Assembly: GCA_028753945.1 (NCBI GenBank)
Contig: JAPNXP010000002.1
Coordinates: 3,348,001-3,412,000, forward strand
Length of the DNA: 64,000 nucleotides
DNA from: Hexactinellida sp. DTS-2022
Taxonomy: Eukaryota; Porifera; Hexactinellida
Reading direction: 5' to 3'
This document shows positions 12,310-23,510 of this stretch, piece after piece; the stretch's first letter is position 1; each line of letters begins with the position of its first letter. A program made the translations under genes and the position numbers. The notes below the pieces were generated by a model that was given only the letters and a program-made list of their open reading frames with translations, had not been told where the DNA came from and ran no database searches.

Positions 12310-13231
12310 TATAAGTGAAAACTGATATTTAAGCAGATTCAAGTACATAGATGTAAAGTTTAGTTATGTAAAGGATTGCATTAATGAAAGCAGACTCAGT
12401 AAGATCGAACACAATTCAATTGAAAGAGTGTTTATTGATAAGTACAAACAAGAGAATACACAAATAAACACTAAAGTTAGTTCCAAATACGAATAAACAG
12501 ATGAGAACGAGAGGGAGACTGGAGAGGAGAGGAATACGAGGTGTAGTCTAGAGGAGACAGAGAAGGTATCAAACAGAGGGAGTGGTTAACCAAGTGGCTA
12601 ATAACTATCTATATAACAGTTGTTAGGTAAATATAGATTCAGTGGTTAATAGCTCTTCTAGAACTGTTATTGGAAGTTAAATATCACTTAGAGTTACAAG
12701 GAAATTCGGTTTAGAATGTTGTAACAACAACAAACTATATAAAGTTGATATACAAATGCATTCAACTTCGCCGATTAATGGACTCAACTGCTTAATAGAG
12801 TAAATTTTATGGAATAATAGTTGCAAATACAAAATATTTTAGCAAAGACAATAGATTAGCTGTTAATTTAGTTAAAGTTATGTTATTCAAGTTTAAATTT
12901 GGTAATATTGCCAATATTTTCTTTAATTTGTAAAATATTCGCTGACAAAACTAATTAAGAGGTTAGATTGTCACTACATGCATTGTGACTCCTAAATGCA
13001 TTTATGTTTCACTCGTGCAGATAATATAGATATTCTAGCATATTCTATTCATATTCTGTCATTATACTTATACGAATAAATAGGTACCTCTAAATAATAG
13101 ATTTTCGATTTATCTACTTCTCCGCCCAATCTTGTCATATTATCCTCGGACCAAAGACACTCGATTAAGTAGAGTAGACTTTATTAACAGATAATAAAGT
13201 GAATACAAACCTTATTAGCAGAAATGATAAG

Positions 13232-14779
13232 TTAATACAACGTAAGCTCAATACCAAACCCATCAGCTGTTTCCTCGAGTAATGAGATAGGATCTCTGTC
13301 AAGTTCAGAAAGTCTACTGACTATCAGTCTCTCCAGCTGTGAGACAGTTGGAATTAGGTTAGCTAGATGCCCATAGGATAGAGAAGTCAGCTTACAGCCA
13401 TATAATAGCTTTAGACTCCTAATAGCAGGATGGTATATCAGGCCTTTATAGAGAGATAATAATCTTGTGTCAGAGAGGAAGTTATTAACGAATTCCAATT
13501 CAACTATTGACTTCATTTGTTTAACAGCGCTACTCCAGTGAGTGAAGTCATTATATGGTAGAGTAATGAGCCATAGCTTTAGCTGAACTAAATTAGTGCA
13601 ATGTTCCAAACAATTGAGAAGCAAACTCCAATTATTCAATCCAATTCTATACAAATTCCACAATTCCATTCCTCTTAACGAGTGTCTGTTCCCATTAATA
13701 ATCTCTAACAAATAATCACAGAGAGTTGTGTCTTCTGTTGTATCATGTCGTATCTGTAGATAAGTTAGATTTTACAGATGAGTAATGGCAGGTAGCAGTG
13801 GGAACTTATCGAACCCAATCTCTTGTAGCTTAGAGAACTGAGGTAGCACAGCTGTTAGGCTAGAAATGTGTTCAGAAGGAATGTTATGGAGGTGTAATAC
13901 TCTTAATTGTGTCGCCTGACACAGAGCTGGAAACATAGTGCATATCTGCCAAATGTACAGGGATTCCCTGTACAGTACAGGGATTTTGACCATTTTGGCT
14001 GGACCGTACAGGGATTATTAAATTTGTACAGGGATTTTTAGCTAGGGAAAGATTATTGATTGTCAGTCTATTAATACCTAAACCTGTCTACACGATCTAA
14101 ATATAGCATTTTGTTTCGTTAAATAATCTGTTCCTATTCGAGCATACAGGAATTCCCTGTACAGTCTATATAAACTAATGTTTTGGGGGAAATAGGAGCT
14201 TCGTACAGGGATATATCTCAAATAGGTTGGCAGGTATGATAGTGTCGTATTTAGTTCCAGATGAAGATGTCTCAACACATAAGCATTGAATAGAAGAGAA
14301 TAGGTTGGTTAATTCCTGAAGAGCTTTATGTGAATATTTATTCCAAGTTAGTCTCAAGCTGTCGGTAATCAGATTGGTTGGTGTAGGAAAGAGAATTGCA
14401 CCTGTCTCAGCACTGAAATCACACTGGAATAGCTCAATACTAACTTTAGTGTTAGACTTAATTCCTGTCTCCCTAATTGTTTCAGTATACGATAGGACTG
14501 TAGTGGAGTCTTTCAGATCGAAGCGTAATGCTAATAAATTAATAGAACAGATTCCCATTTCCTGTGTTAAAGATTTGAACTGAATTGGATTGATGAGACT
14601 AGTGTCGATATAAATGAGTTGAATTCGACAAACGAGTTTGAGAGTCTGAATAAAACAAATCCATCCATTAGGAGAGACGGATACTCGTACATACAGGTAC
14701 ACTGGCATCGGAAAGTGTTGTTTGAAGTTATTGAACCAAAATGGAATTGAATCTGTGTTAGTTTCAGACAAAATTGAGG
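13232..14779 (-). pseudogene. Leucine-rich-repeat protein gene, broken (right-arm copy)
   Basis: The minus strand encodes a run of irregular leucine-rich repeats: L-x-x-L-x-L patterns such as TQLRVLHLHNIPSE, SKLQEIGFDKFPLL and AIRSLKLLYGCKLTSLSYG, ending in ISLLEETADGFGIELTLY. The style resembles the LRR tails of NLR-type innate immune receptors, but no NACHT or death domain is visible, so that link is an inference. Translation opens at ~14779 behind a plausible 3' splice site (CCAATTAG). The gene carries a ~295-bp transposon fragment at 13943-14237, and an in-frame TAA at 13772-13774, after which the same frame continues as good LRR sequence to the true stop. Upstream exons are not recognisable. 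A convergent sister copy ends at position 68. Confidence 0.72.
13943..14237. mobile_element. Insertion in the LRR gene, TTGGCAGGTAT family
   Basis: Bounded by ATATCTGCCAAATGTACAGG and AATAGGTTGGCAGGTAT and full of GTACAGGGAT motifs. Related pieces occur at ~8800-8897 and ~50925-51250. Inverted ends of ~11 bp; superfamily unassigned, no clear target duplication. It separates LRR reading frames that otherwise join naturally on either side. Confidence 0.7.
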
Positions 14780-16155
14780 CTAATTGGAAATAGATTTAGT
14801 GAACAGATTCCAACCATCATGGTGATACAAACCAGTGTACTTAATACAAGACTTTTCTTTATGTGGGGTAATTTAACCTTAACACAATACTGTTCTATAA
14901 TACAACATCCTATGCTGCTGGAGGGCCATAGCGTTAACTACTAAGAGTATCCGCATTTCAGTTCAACTTTTATTGTTCTATTTTCTGCATGCTAATGAAT
15001 TCTTTAGAAATAAGGCTTCCATAGCAATAACACTGTAGTGTTGAAATTGACTTAATTAATTTGAGGAAACTATAGAGCTAGAGTTTCAAAACTTCTGGGT
15101 TATTTCTTGACCACTATTAGAAAAAAGTGATGCACTTCTGGATAAATTGGGTCAGTATTATGTTTTTGGAAATAAAAACGAATGGAAATTGCCAAAAAGA
15201 GTCAAATAAATGCGATATTTTGCCTTTCTTGGGTCAAATATATATGAAACTATTGCACGATCAGTACCAAGTTGCATCATAAATTTACTTATGCTAAATA
15301 CAAGTATTCCAAAAATTTCAAAGCTCTAGACGTATTCTTTCCTTTAGAAAATATTCATCGAAGTGTAAAATTATGGGTTTTGAGATATTAGTGACTAAAA
15401 TTATATATATTATTCTTACAGACAATAGAAAAGATTCTTTGGTGTTTCATCCCGGTTTGGAATCTTCCGTCAACTACCGTTCGATAAATCATTTAAATAT
15501 ATAATTAGCAATAATTAACCGATTTCCATCAGTATTATCTGTGTCCGCTTTCATTTGGGACATCCTTTCCGGTAATAATACAGGGAACGTGGTGATTAAG
15601 GCATCACTTAATGAATTTCGTTGCAAAAGGAAGAAATATTTTAACTGGCAATATAAAATAGATAAAGTCCGAAAATATGTCAAGAAAACGAATCTGAAAA
15701 AAATTTCAAAAAAAATCACCTTTGAGGTCACTTTTGGGAAAAATTTAGAAAAAAATTAATTATGCTAATATTCAATAAAATTATGTGAGAAGTGAAATTT
15801 TTTGAAAAAATTTCTGCAGTCTTCAAAATGTAAATTTGTTCACGTCATTATTGATGATTTAACCGTAGACTGTCTAATCGCCACACAGTGTGGCAATGAA
15901 AAAAAACGTAGTAAATAAACTCCAAATTTCAAAAGATTTCTGATTTAAGCATGTTTTTATTTACTCTATCGATTTCGATCATTAAAAAGTTTTTTTGAAA
16001 TTTCAAACTGATGACATAGCATAAAAGTGTCATCTGCCACTTGAATGCCACCTCAATTAGAAATAATAAAATGTAAACTTAGTCTGTGCAAAACATGTTA
16101 GTTATGGAATTCAATGTATAGACCCTTTTTTGAATGTTTACTCGTATATTTAAAG
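14780..16155. other. Gene-free stretch
   Basis: Contains a ~60-bp end of the GGTTAAATTACCCCAC family (TTAA near 14877) and, at 15530-15860, a repeat (TGGGACATC, AAAGTCCGAAAATATGTCAA) also seen near 26760 and 53465-53900. A lone TTAACCGTAGACTG end lies at ~15859. No gene supported; open frames are AT-rich chance frames. Confidence 0.5.
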
Positions 16156-16529
16156 CAGTGGCGGCGCCAGGGGGGGGCCAGGGGGGGCACGTGCCCCCCC
16201 ACGGGAAAATGGTGCCCCCCCGCCAGGGGGGGCACACTTATGAAAGATTCTTTGGAAAACAAATATTCTCAGATATTTTTAGCGAAATATGAACAATATT
16301 GAACATGAACAACAAGATCCACCAGTTTGAAATGCGAACGGCTTGCGATTCTTGGAGTTTTGGGCAAATTGGGATTAGTTTTTTATACTCTACTGGGAAA
16401 ATATGTGGATTCTCGAGTCTCGACGGCAACTATGAATTCCTGCGATTTTTCTAAAAAGGTGTGCCCCCCCTGGGTTCAGGTTTGCCCACCTGGTGCCCCC
16501 CCAGCGGCGGCGCCCTGGCGCCGCCACTG
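16156..16529. mobile_element. GC-rich hAT MITE with perfect 8-bp duplication
   Basis: Ends CAGTGGCGGCGCCAGGGG and CCTGGCGCCGCCACTG, flanked by exact ATTTAAAG (16148-16155 and 16530-16537). Runs of G and C (GGGGGGGCACGTGCCCCCCC) form strong fold-backs at both ends. Confidence 0.93.
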
Positions 16530-16537
16530 ATTTAAAG

Positions 16538-17193
16538 AGTTGTGGGACATAACGGAATTTTCTAACATTTTTTCGTCATCCATGGTTCAAAAAAACAAAC
16601 TTTAGTGGTTTTTGAGTAGACTTTATTTAGCAATTGTTACTCGTCTATGCCTAAATCTGGGTTGACGAGCTTACAATGGAGGCAACGAATAACCTCATTT
16701 GCTAATGGGGTATTTGTTTTTGGGAGGGGTCAATTTCCTCCAAAAGATAGTCGCTGGGATTTGGAAATTAAGAAGGTCCAGCAATGTCCTATATATTTAT
16801 GTAGATTTAGTAGTATGCGTCCGAATCGTTTGAAATATGTTATCCAAAATGGAATATTATGGCACAAAATGATGTAGTTTTCGAAGAAAGACTAACTTCC
16901 TATATTCTCTGGATATTTCGTTTCAAAGAAAAATTGTTTGTCATCATTTTTTGGACAAAATATTGAACAAAATTTTGCAAAAATTTTTAATGTTGACAAA
17001 ATATGAATGTCTTGACGTCATTTAAATATAAAAGTTCATTCTTTTGATTCAAAAGAATTGTAGTGAATTAGAAATTCATGAAAAAGCTTTCGGCAGTATT
17101 CAGTTAACTTTTTTATATCGCAATTGACATTCCTTGGTTTTATTTGTACTATATCTTGCACTTAAATACTTTATATATATAAACTAAACTTAA
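16538..17193. other. Gene-free stretch
   Basis: AT-rich. The motif GAATTAGAAATTCATGAAAA followed by AGCTTTCGGCAGTATTCAG (~17060-17108) recurs at 21374-21420, marking an unassigned dispersed repeat. Confidence 0.4.
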
Positions 17194-17880
17194 CCGTAGA
17201 CTGCCGGTGTGATTTTCAGGAAAATAACTTAACCTGTAGTTCTTTGTATATAATATGTAGAACCTATAAATTTGAAATCCAACAAGAGCACAATAATTTA
17301 TTAATATTACGAAATTTTTGAGAAGATTTATTCGAGGATTTAGACAAAAAGTGATGACACATACTTTCTCTTTAAATCGATATAACGCCGTTAATATATA
17401 AGTAATCCTTTGTTTCTAAACACGAACAAATACTACCTTCTTATTAGTTATCAGATCTCAAAATTTGAACAATTCTGCATCAGGAAACTAGAGTTACGTC
17501 ATTTTCATAAAAATGATAAATCTGTATTCGATGAACATGGATTACGAAAATATACATACGTATATTTGAGTTATATCTGTCATAACTCTATATTAGTCCA
17601 CCCAAATATCGTAAACAAATAAGATTAGTCTAATATCTTCTTATGGGTATTCCCACGGTGAGATTTTCACATTTCTTATCTACAAAAGTAAGAGGGTGGC
17701 AAGTGGAGCATTTCACTTTTATGCTAAGTCATCATAACAAATTCTGAAATTTTTGATTTTTTGATTGAAATCGATTGAGAATCCCAAACAATGTCTAAAT
17801 CCGAATTTTCTCGAAATTTGAATGAATAGATCGACATGTTTCCCACCTGACACAACGTGTATCAGTTAGGCAGTCTACAG
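17194..17880 (+). mobile_element. TTAA-flanked MITE, family CCGTAGACTGCC, copy 1
   Basis: Starts CCGTAGACTGCCGGTGTG, ends GTTAGGCAGTCTACAG, with TTAA on both sides. A same-orientation copy at 22418-23102 matches closely along its whole length. PiggyBac-type by target only; no transposase. Confidence 0.9.
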
Positions 17881-17998
17881 TTAATAAGCACAAATATTTT
17901 TAGCATTTATTGCCAAAAATCAGTTGATCATGGGTAGAAATTCTGATTTGATTTTTTTTATATTTTTTATATTTTTTAATGCATCATAAGCAGATTAA

Positions 17999-18717
17999 GG
18001 TTAAATTACCCCACGGGAATGAAATCTCTTGTATTAATCTGTAATTGTTAGAAATAGATCAAGGTACGATACAAAGCAATAAACAAAAAAGAAAATGTCT
18101 CAATATATTATACTTTTTATTTTTTGTCGGTTTCAATATTTGGCTAATACAAATCTCCCATAGGGCGATTTCAAAAAGTGGTGGTCGATATTATAGTGTA
18201 ATTTGGCAATGCGGCCATCAATGTTTGTTATCAGAATCAATATTGAAAGATTATAAGCGTACGGAGTTGGTAGTCGGTTTACATTTTTGAATTATGACTC
18301 TGAAATTATTTTTCAAACATTTTATCAAATATCTCATAAAAAACATGACCTTTTTAATGATTTCTTTAGTTCAAAAGGTTGCAACTTTTTTTATTTAGGT
18401 CAAATCAAAATTCTAAACCAGTCACCTACAGCATATAACGATGATCTATGTGATATATCGCACATAATATGTCTTTAGATAATAATGATCTTGAGATCGA
18501 CACACTTATCAGGTGGAGTCTGAAGAAATCCCCCTATGGGACTTTTGTATTACCATAAAACTGCACGCCCCATAAAATCGAATTTATTCAAAATAATTCG
18601 ATTTCGTTTTCAGTTTCGATATAGCTATAATGTCTTCTATTATATATGTGAAAATTAAACATCTTACTTCAAAACGAAATTTATGTGTTTTTTACATGAA
18701 TCTGCCGTAATTTAACC
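17999..18717 (+). mobile_element. TTAA-flanked MITE, family GGTTAAATTACC, copy 1
   Basis: Begins GGTTAAATTACCCCACG and ends CCGTAATTTAACC, TTAA at 17995-17998 and 18718-18721. About 719 bp, non-coding. Followed directly by a second copy. Confidence 0.88.
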
Positions 18718-18721
18718 TTAA

Positions 18722-19441
18722 GGTTAAAATACCCCACGTGAATGAAAGTTCTTGTATTAATCTGTAATTGTGAGAAATATATACCTATACGATACAAATC
18801 AATAAACCAAAAAGAAAATGTCCCTATCTATTATACTTTATATTTTTTAAAGGTTTCAAAATTTGGCTAATACAAATCTCCCATAGGGCGATTTCCAAAA
18901 GTGGTGGTAGATATTATGCGGTAATTTGGCAATGCGGCCATCAATGTTTGTTATCAGAATCAATATTTAAAGATTATAAGCGTAAGGAGTTGGTAGACGG
19001 TTTACATTTTTGAATTATGACTTGGAATTTATTTTATCAAGCATTTAATCAAATTTCGCATAAAAAGATGACCTTTTTATTCATTTTTTGGTTTCAAAAG
19101 GTCGCAATATTTTTTATTTAGATCTTATCAAAATTCTAAACCGCCCACCAACCGCCCATAACGATGATCTATCTGATAGATCACACAGTACAGGTCTTTA
19201 GCAAATAATGATCTTGCAAACCACACACTTATCAGGTGGAGTCTGAAAAAATCCCCCTATGGGACTTTTGTATTAGCATAATACTGCAAGCCCAATAATT
19301 TCGAATTTATAGAAGATAATTAGATTTCGTTTTCAGTTTCGATATAGCTATAATGTCTTCCATCATATATGTGAAATTCAAACTCCCACCTTCAAAACTA
19401 AATTCATGTGTTTTTTTGGGTGAATCTGCCGTAATTTAACC
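18722..19441 (+). mobile_element. TTAA-flanked MITE, family GGTTAAATTACC, copy 2 (tandem)
   Basis: Same family and orientation as the preceding element, sharing TTAA 18718-18721; far TTAA at 19442-19445. The copies are similar along their length but differ by many substitutions. Confidence 0.88.
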
Positions 19442-19670
19442 TTAATTGACTATATTATATAATTCAACTCAATTGTCATATATATTCGCAAATTCAATGT
19501 GTATCCCAACTAGTGTCGACATATTATACATTTTGGAACATTAAGTTTTAGATTAGAGGGAATACTAATAGAGCATAATAAGGCTTCAACAGGTACATAA
19601 TTTGTTATCATAAATTACTAACCAACTTTATATCTCTATTCAGCCAAAACCTCCTCAAGAACTGACATAA

Positions 19671-19902
19671 TTAACAGCAATCTCTACTACGTTCCTATCT
19701 ACGGGGTATCGAGTCAACGAATACACAATTAACAGCAATCTCTACTAAGTTCCTATCTACGTGGTGTCGAGTCAACGAATACACAATTATCAGCAATCTC
19801 TACTAAGTTCCTATCTACGTGGTGTCGAGTCAACGAATACACAATTAACAACAATGTCTACTAAATTCCTAACTACGGAGTATCTAGTAAGCGAATACAC
19901 AA
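19671..19902. repeat. 58-bp minisatellite, four units
   Basis: Units start at 19671, 19729, 19787 and 19845 with TTAACAGCAATCTCTACTA and contain TCCTATCTACG...GTCGAGTCAACGAATACACAA. The fourth unit is the most diverged. Confidence 0.9.
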
Positions 19903-19946
19903 TTAAACCTATAATATTATTTACTTTTCTGTAGATGGATGAATGA

Positions 19947-20541
19947 ATGCCAACTTTCAGAAGTTGTTTTCCACATTCGCGAAACCAATGCGTGATCTGT
20001 AAACTAGGCTTTGGAGGTGAAAAATCTATCACTGTTTCTGAAAAAGCTATGTTGAGCCCTGTCTACTTTTGTAAAAAACGTGGGAGGTTAGATCTTATGC
20101 CCTATATAACTGACCGTCTCACCAAGATACCTATTGGAACCGTTTTAGTACATCAAAATTGCCGTCGAGACTCTACTGACCATAAAAGGGGAGTTCGAAG
20201 AAATGCGAAAGCTGTGATGGTGTGTCCAAAAAGATTGAGATCAAGTTTTTTTCCTTTCAACTGGAAAGAAGAATTCATGCTTTGTGGGAAATCTGCTGCA
20301 GTTCATACTCGCCATCGAAATAGAAGACAAGTACACACAGTGACAACACTCCCCAACGTGGCAAACTTCTCAAGTGTTGTGATAAGAGAGGGGACTTATG
20401 GCGTCCGATGTTAAGACTCGTCTACAAGGATGCATTGACTTAGTTGCGTCAGAGGCAGTCTATTATCATCAGTCTTTTTCACGATTTATGCATAATAATC
20501 AGCATAAGACAACGTCAATAGCTAAAAAAGATTTCAGGTAG
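19947..20541 (+). pseudogene. Cys/His-rich N-terminal domain of a transposon-like protein, broken
   Basis: An open frame reads CVICKLGFGGEKSITVSEKA near its start, then LVHQNCRRDSTDHKRG, then ...AAVHTRHRNRR. The spacing C-x2-C ... H-x3-C looks like a zinc-binding fold, and the pattern (C-x2-C, a TV.EKA/G stretch, then VH..CR) is one I associate with N-termini of poorly characterised, transposon-like animal proteins; that is recollection, not a search. The frame ends at 20414, but the neighbouring frame continues in kind (RLQGCIDLVASEAVYYHQSF, to ~20541), so a frameshift near 20400 is likely. No catalytic domain follows. Starts near an ATG at 19947; the true start may be upstream. Confidence 0.5.
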
Positions 20542-20630
20542 ATATAAAGATATAGGAATGCTGCATTGTTTCGAAATGCTATACATGTGGCTTGATTCCA
20601 AAGCAGATGCAGAATTATTCTCAAGAGACT

Positions 20631-20680
20631 TATTTCTCTAATATAGACCCACACTTCTGTGGGTCTATATTAGAGAAATA
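20631..20680. repeat. Perfect 23-bp hairpin with 4-nt loop
   Basis: Positions 20631-20653 and 20658-20680 are exact reverse complements around CTTC. The stem includes AATATAGACCCACA. No transposon ends or flanking duplication recognised. Confidence 0.9.
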
Positions 20681-20751
20681 TGTTATTTAACACAGGATAG
20701 GGATCTGAAATTTGGGTTATTATCAAAAGGATATTAAAGTCGTAATAGTTA

Positions 20752-20960
20752 CTACTAAGTAATAGCTTCCCTCAAATAGAGAGCTTTATTTAATCTATTG
20801 TTTACTTTTCACACTACTGGAGTGATCAGTCGGAATTTTTTGGAATGTTCTGGAATGTTGCATCATTCCAAAGAAATCCGAATAGTCACTCCAGTAGTGC
20901 TAAAAGTAAACAATATATCAAAAAAAGCTCTCTAGTTCAGGGAAGCTATTACTTAGAACT
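20752..20960. repeat. ~100-bp-arm fold-back element
   Basis: TAATAGCTTCCCTCAAATAG ... CACTACTGGAGTGA folds against TCACTCCAGTAGTG ... GAGGGAAGC-like sequence ending TATTACTT, centred near 20860. Probably a fold-back MITE. Confidence 0.75.
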
Positions 20961-21410
20961 GTTGCATGATATTTTGAGACGCGTGAGATTCTGAGACATT
21001 TTATTAGCAAACCATGGATGTGCTATGAGAAATGATAAAGTTATATTTTGAGACACTACTATAAACGTAATTTTTGGCTTATTTTACTTTTTATTATGAA
21101 TTTATGAACATTCTATGATTTTGACATCACAATATACTACATAAAGCCTATATTACATGCATTATCAAAAAGTTTTACTATATAAGAAACTTAATATAAA
21201 CATTTGCCTTAATCTGTTTTCCATCGGGTTTTTTTGCTTATTGGGTTTTTTTGGCTCCTTTTGTCGTGCAAAAATGTGATATCTTAATGTGTTTTCCATC
21301 GGGTTTTTTTGCTTATTGGGTTTTTTTGCCTCCTTTTATCGTGCATTTGGGGGGCAAAAAAACCCGATTTCGACTGTAGTGAATTAGAAATTCAAGAAAA
21401 AGCTTTCGGC

Positions 21411-21907
21411 AGTATTCAGTTAATAGTGTCATTCGTGATTGGCTCTGCCATGTATTGACGATACAGAACCCGGCGCCTGGAGGAGCGGCGGCTACTGTTA
21501 GAGGTTCCCCATCTGATTGAAGGGATGCACCGAATGGAGGCGAGGAGCATCGTTATAGAGAATAGCCTGGGCCTATTAATCGATCGGCTGGGGCAGTCAA
21601 CGGCCACCAAACTCCCCAGCCAAGATCTTACGCCAACCTCCGCCAACCTGGACAACAAACACCCTGGGCCAACCTCCGCCAACCTCGACAACAAACACCC
21701 TGGGCCAACTTCCGCCAACCTCGACAACAAACACCCTGCGGCAACCACCGCTAACCTCGATAACAAACACCCTGCGCCAAACTCCGCTAACCTCGATAAC
21801 AAATACCCTCCGCCAACCTCCGCCAACAGGTTCCACCTCAGCCAACAACCGCCTACCCCCCTCAGCTTCCGTCCACAACCTCCTCCTCCGCCCACAACCT
21901 CTTAAGG
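21411..21907 (+). pseudogene. C-terminal fragment with DNKHP repeat tail
   Basis: A frame open from ~21457 reads RRLEERRLLLEVPHLIEG and then RMEARSIVIENSLGLLIDRL, an amphipathic helix of the kind that follows Myb/SANT-like DNA-binding domains in transposon-derived proteins (inference). It runs into five to six 36-bp tandem units coding for SANLDNKHPGPT-like repeats and a proline-rich tail to a stop at 21903-21905. An upstream TGA and lack of a DNA-binding domain mark it as partial. The tandem units give long open frames on both strands, so openness alone is weak evidence. Confidence 0.4.
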
Positions 21908-22074
21908 GTAATCAATATCAACAAAAGATTTTGGTCTCAGCTTATCCATTGTTTTACCGTAGAACACATATACATAGTATATAATGAAACAACCATTGAA
22001 ATTTTGATTTGACAAATACTTTTTTTGATTTTTGATTTTTTAGATTTCGCTAATGTTAAATTCCTATACCCTAG

Positions 22075-22282
22075 AGCAGTGGTTCTCAAACATTTCACAG
22101 CCCGTACCACTTCATCAAATATTAGGGTCTCCGCGTACCACCATAATGATCGACAAAGAATTTACTTTGACAATGAAATTACAATATTTCTAAATACTAA
22201 TTTAAATGTTAGACCACAGGAGTAGGAGTGCTAAATGTATACTCAATAGAAGTAAGCCATAGTAATGAAAATATTGATTACC
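22075..22282 (+). mobile_element. hAT-Charlie-like end
   Basis: CAGTGGTTCTCAAACATTTC followed by a GTACCAC-rich region is the standard end of hAT-Charlie elements. The opposite end is not found, so this is a truncated piece. Confidence 0.5.
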
Positions 22283-23510
22283 AGGACACCGTTAATGCAA
22301 ACAGCAATAGTCGTCTGGTAACAAATTAGCGTTTGTTTAGACTACTCTGAAATGACTCTAAATATCTTGCTATAGATATACATTATAAAATATTTTGAAT
22401 TCACGCCATTTAGTTAACCGTAGACTGCCGGTGTGATTTTCAGGAAAATAACTAAACTTTTAGTTCTTTGTATATAATATGTAGAACCTATAAATTTGAA
22501 ATCCAACAAGAGCACAATAATATATAAATATTACGAAATTTTTGAAAAGATTTATTCAGGGATTTAGACAAAAAGTGATGATACATACTTTCTCTTTAAA
22601 TAGATATAACGCCGTTAATATATAAGTAATCCTTTGTTTCAAAACAGGAACAAATACAACTATCTTATTAGTTATCAGATCTCAAAATTTGAACAATTCT
22701 GCATCAGGAAACTAAAGTTACGTCATTTTCATAAAAATGATTAATCTGTATTTGATGAACCATGGATTACGAAAATATACATATATTTGAGTTATATCTG
22801 TCACAACTCTATATTAGTCCACCCAAATATCCTAAAACAGATAAGATTAGTCTAATATCTTCTTATGGGTATTCCCACGGTGAGATTTTCACATTTCTTA
22901 TCTACAAAAGTAAGAGAGTGGCAAGTGGAGCAGTTCACCTTTTTGCTACGTCATCATAACAAATTCTGAAAATTTTGATTTTTTGATTTAAATCGATTGA
23001 GAATACAAAACCATGTCTAAATCCGAATTTTCTCGAAATTTGAATGATTAGATCGACATGTTTCCCTCCTGACACAACGTGTATCAGTTAGGCAGTCTAC
23101 AGTTAATATCCATGAAGTGGCATAAGTGTATCTGCCACGTGACACTTGTGGCACAAGTGGCACTAATGGGAATGTGGCTGTATTTCAGTAAATACACGTA
23201 AGATTTGAAATTATGCTCCTAGAGTAATTCGTCCATGTGGAATTCAAATCTCCAATCAGAACTTATATATTCTCATTCCATCTTGATGATCTTACATTAT
23301 ATATTTAATTCGCTAATTATATATTTAATGAGTTTAGCACCTCCATATAAATGTAAATTCAAAAAATTTGCTATTTTATTATACTTCACATATCGTTCTA
23401 TGTAAATACCAGTGTTGATGCATCTACCAATCCTATTCTGCTTCTAGAAGCTTGAATGTTATATACAAACAGCTTGAATGTATAAATACAAAAATTGAAT
23501 TAGCTTTCAA
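22283..23510 (-). mobile_element. Second, diverged copy of the Tc1-like repeat
   Basis: Reverse-complement match to the body of 8393-10392: AGTCGTCTGGTAA, then GAATTCACG, TGTGGCACAAGTGGCACTAAT, then the AT-rich 3' region around GAGTTTAGCACCTCCATATA. A TTAA-flanked MITE (22418-23102) interrupts it. Termini are eroded. Confidence 0.72.
22418..23102 (+). mobile_element. TTAA-flanked MITE, family CCGTAGACTGCC, copy 2
   Basis: TTAA at 22414-22417 and 23103-23106; close match to 17194-17880. The uninterrupted relative of its host repeat (about 9640-9720) shows where it landed. Confidence 0.9.

Larger units (their letters stand above)
7853..13299 (-). repeat. Right arm of the large inverted duplication
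   Basis: Reverse complement of 1-3973 once the 2-kb insertion at 8393-10392 is removed. It carries the same pre-duplication MITEs as the left arm, lacks the left-only pogo MITE, and continues outward into the LRR pseudogene. Confidence 0.93.

Noticed and set aside
1-13299. The palindrome as a fold-back assembly artefact
   Set aside because: The arms differ by two clean transposon insertions with target duplications and by small indels, which an artefact would not produce.
21416-21895. 159-codon minus-strand frame through the DNKHP repeats
   Set aside because: Long antisense frame caused by a 36-bp tandem unit free of stops; glycine/leucine pattern has no independent support.
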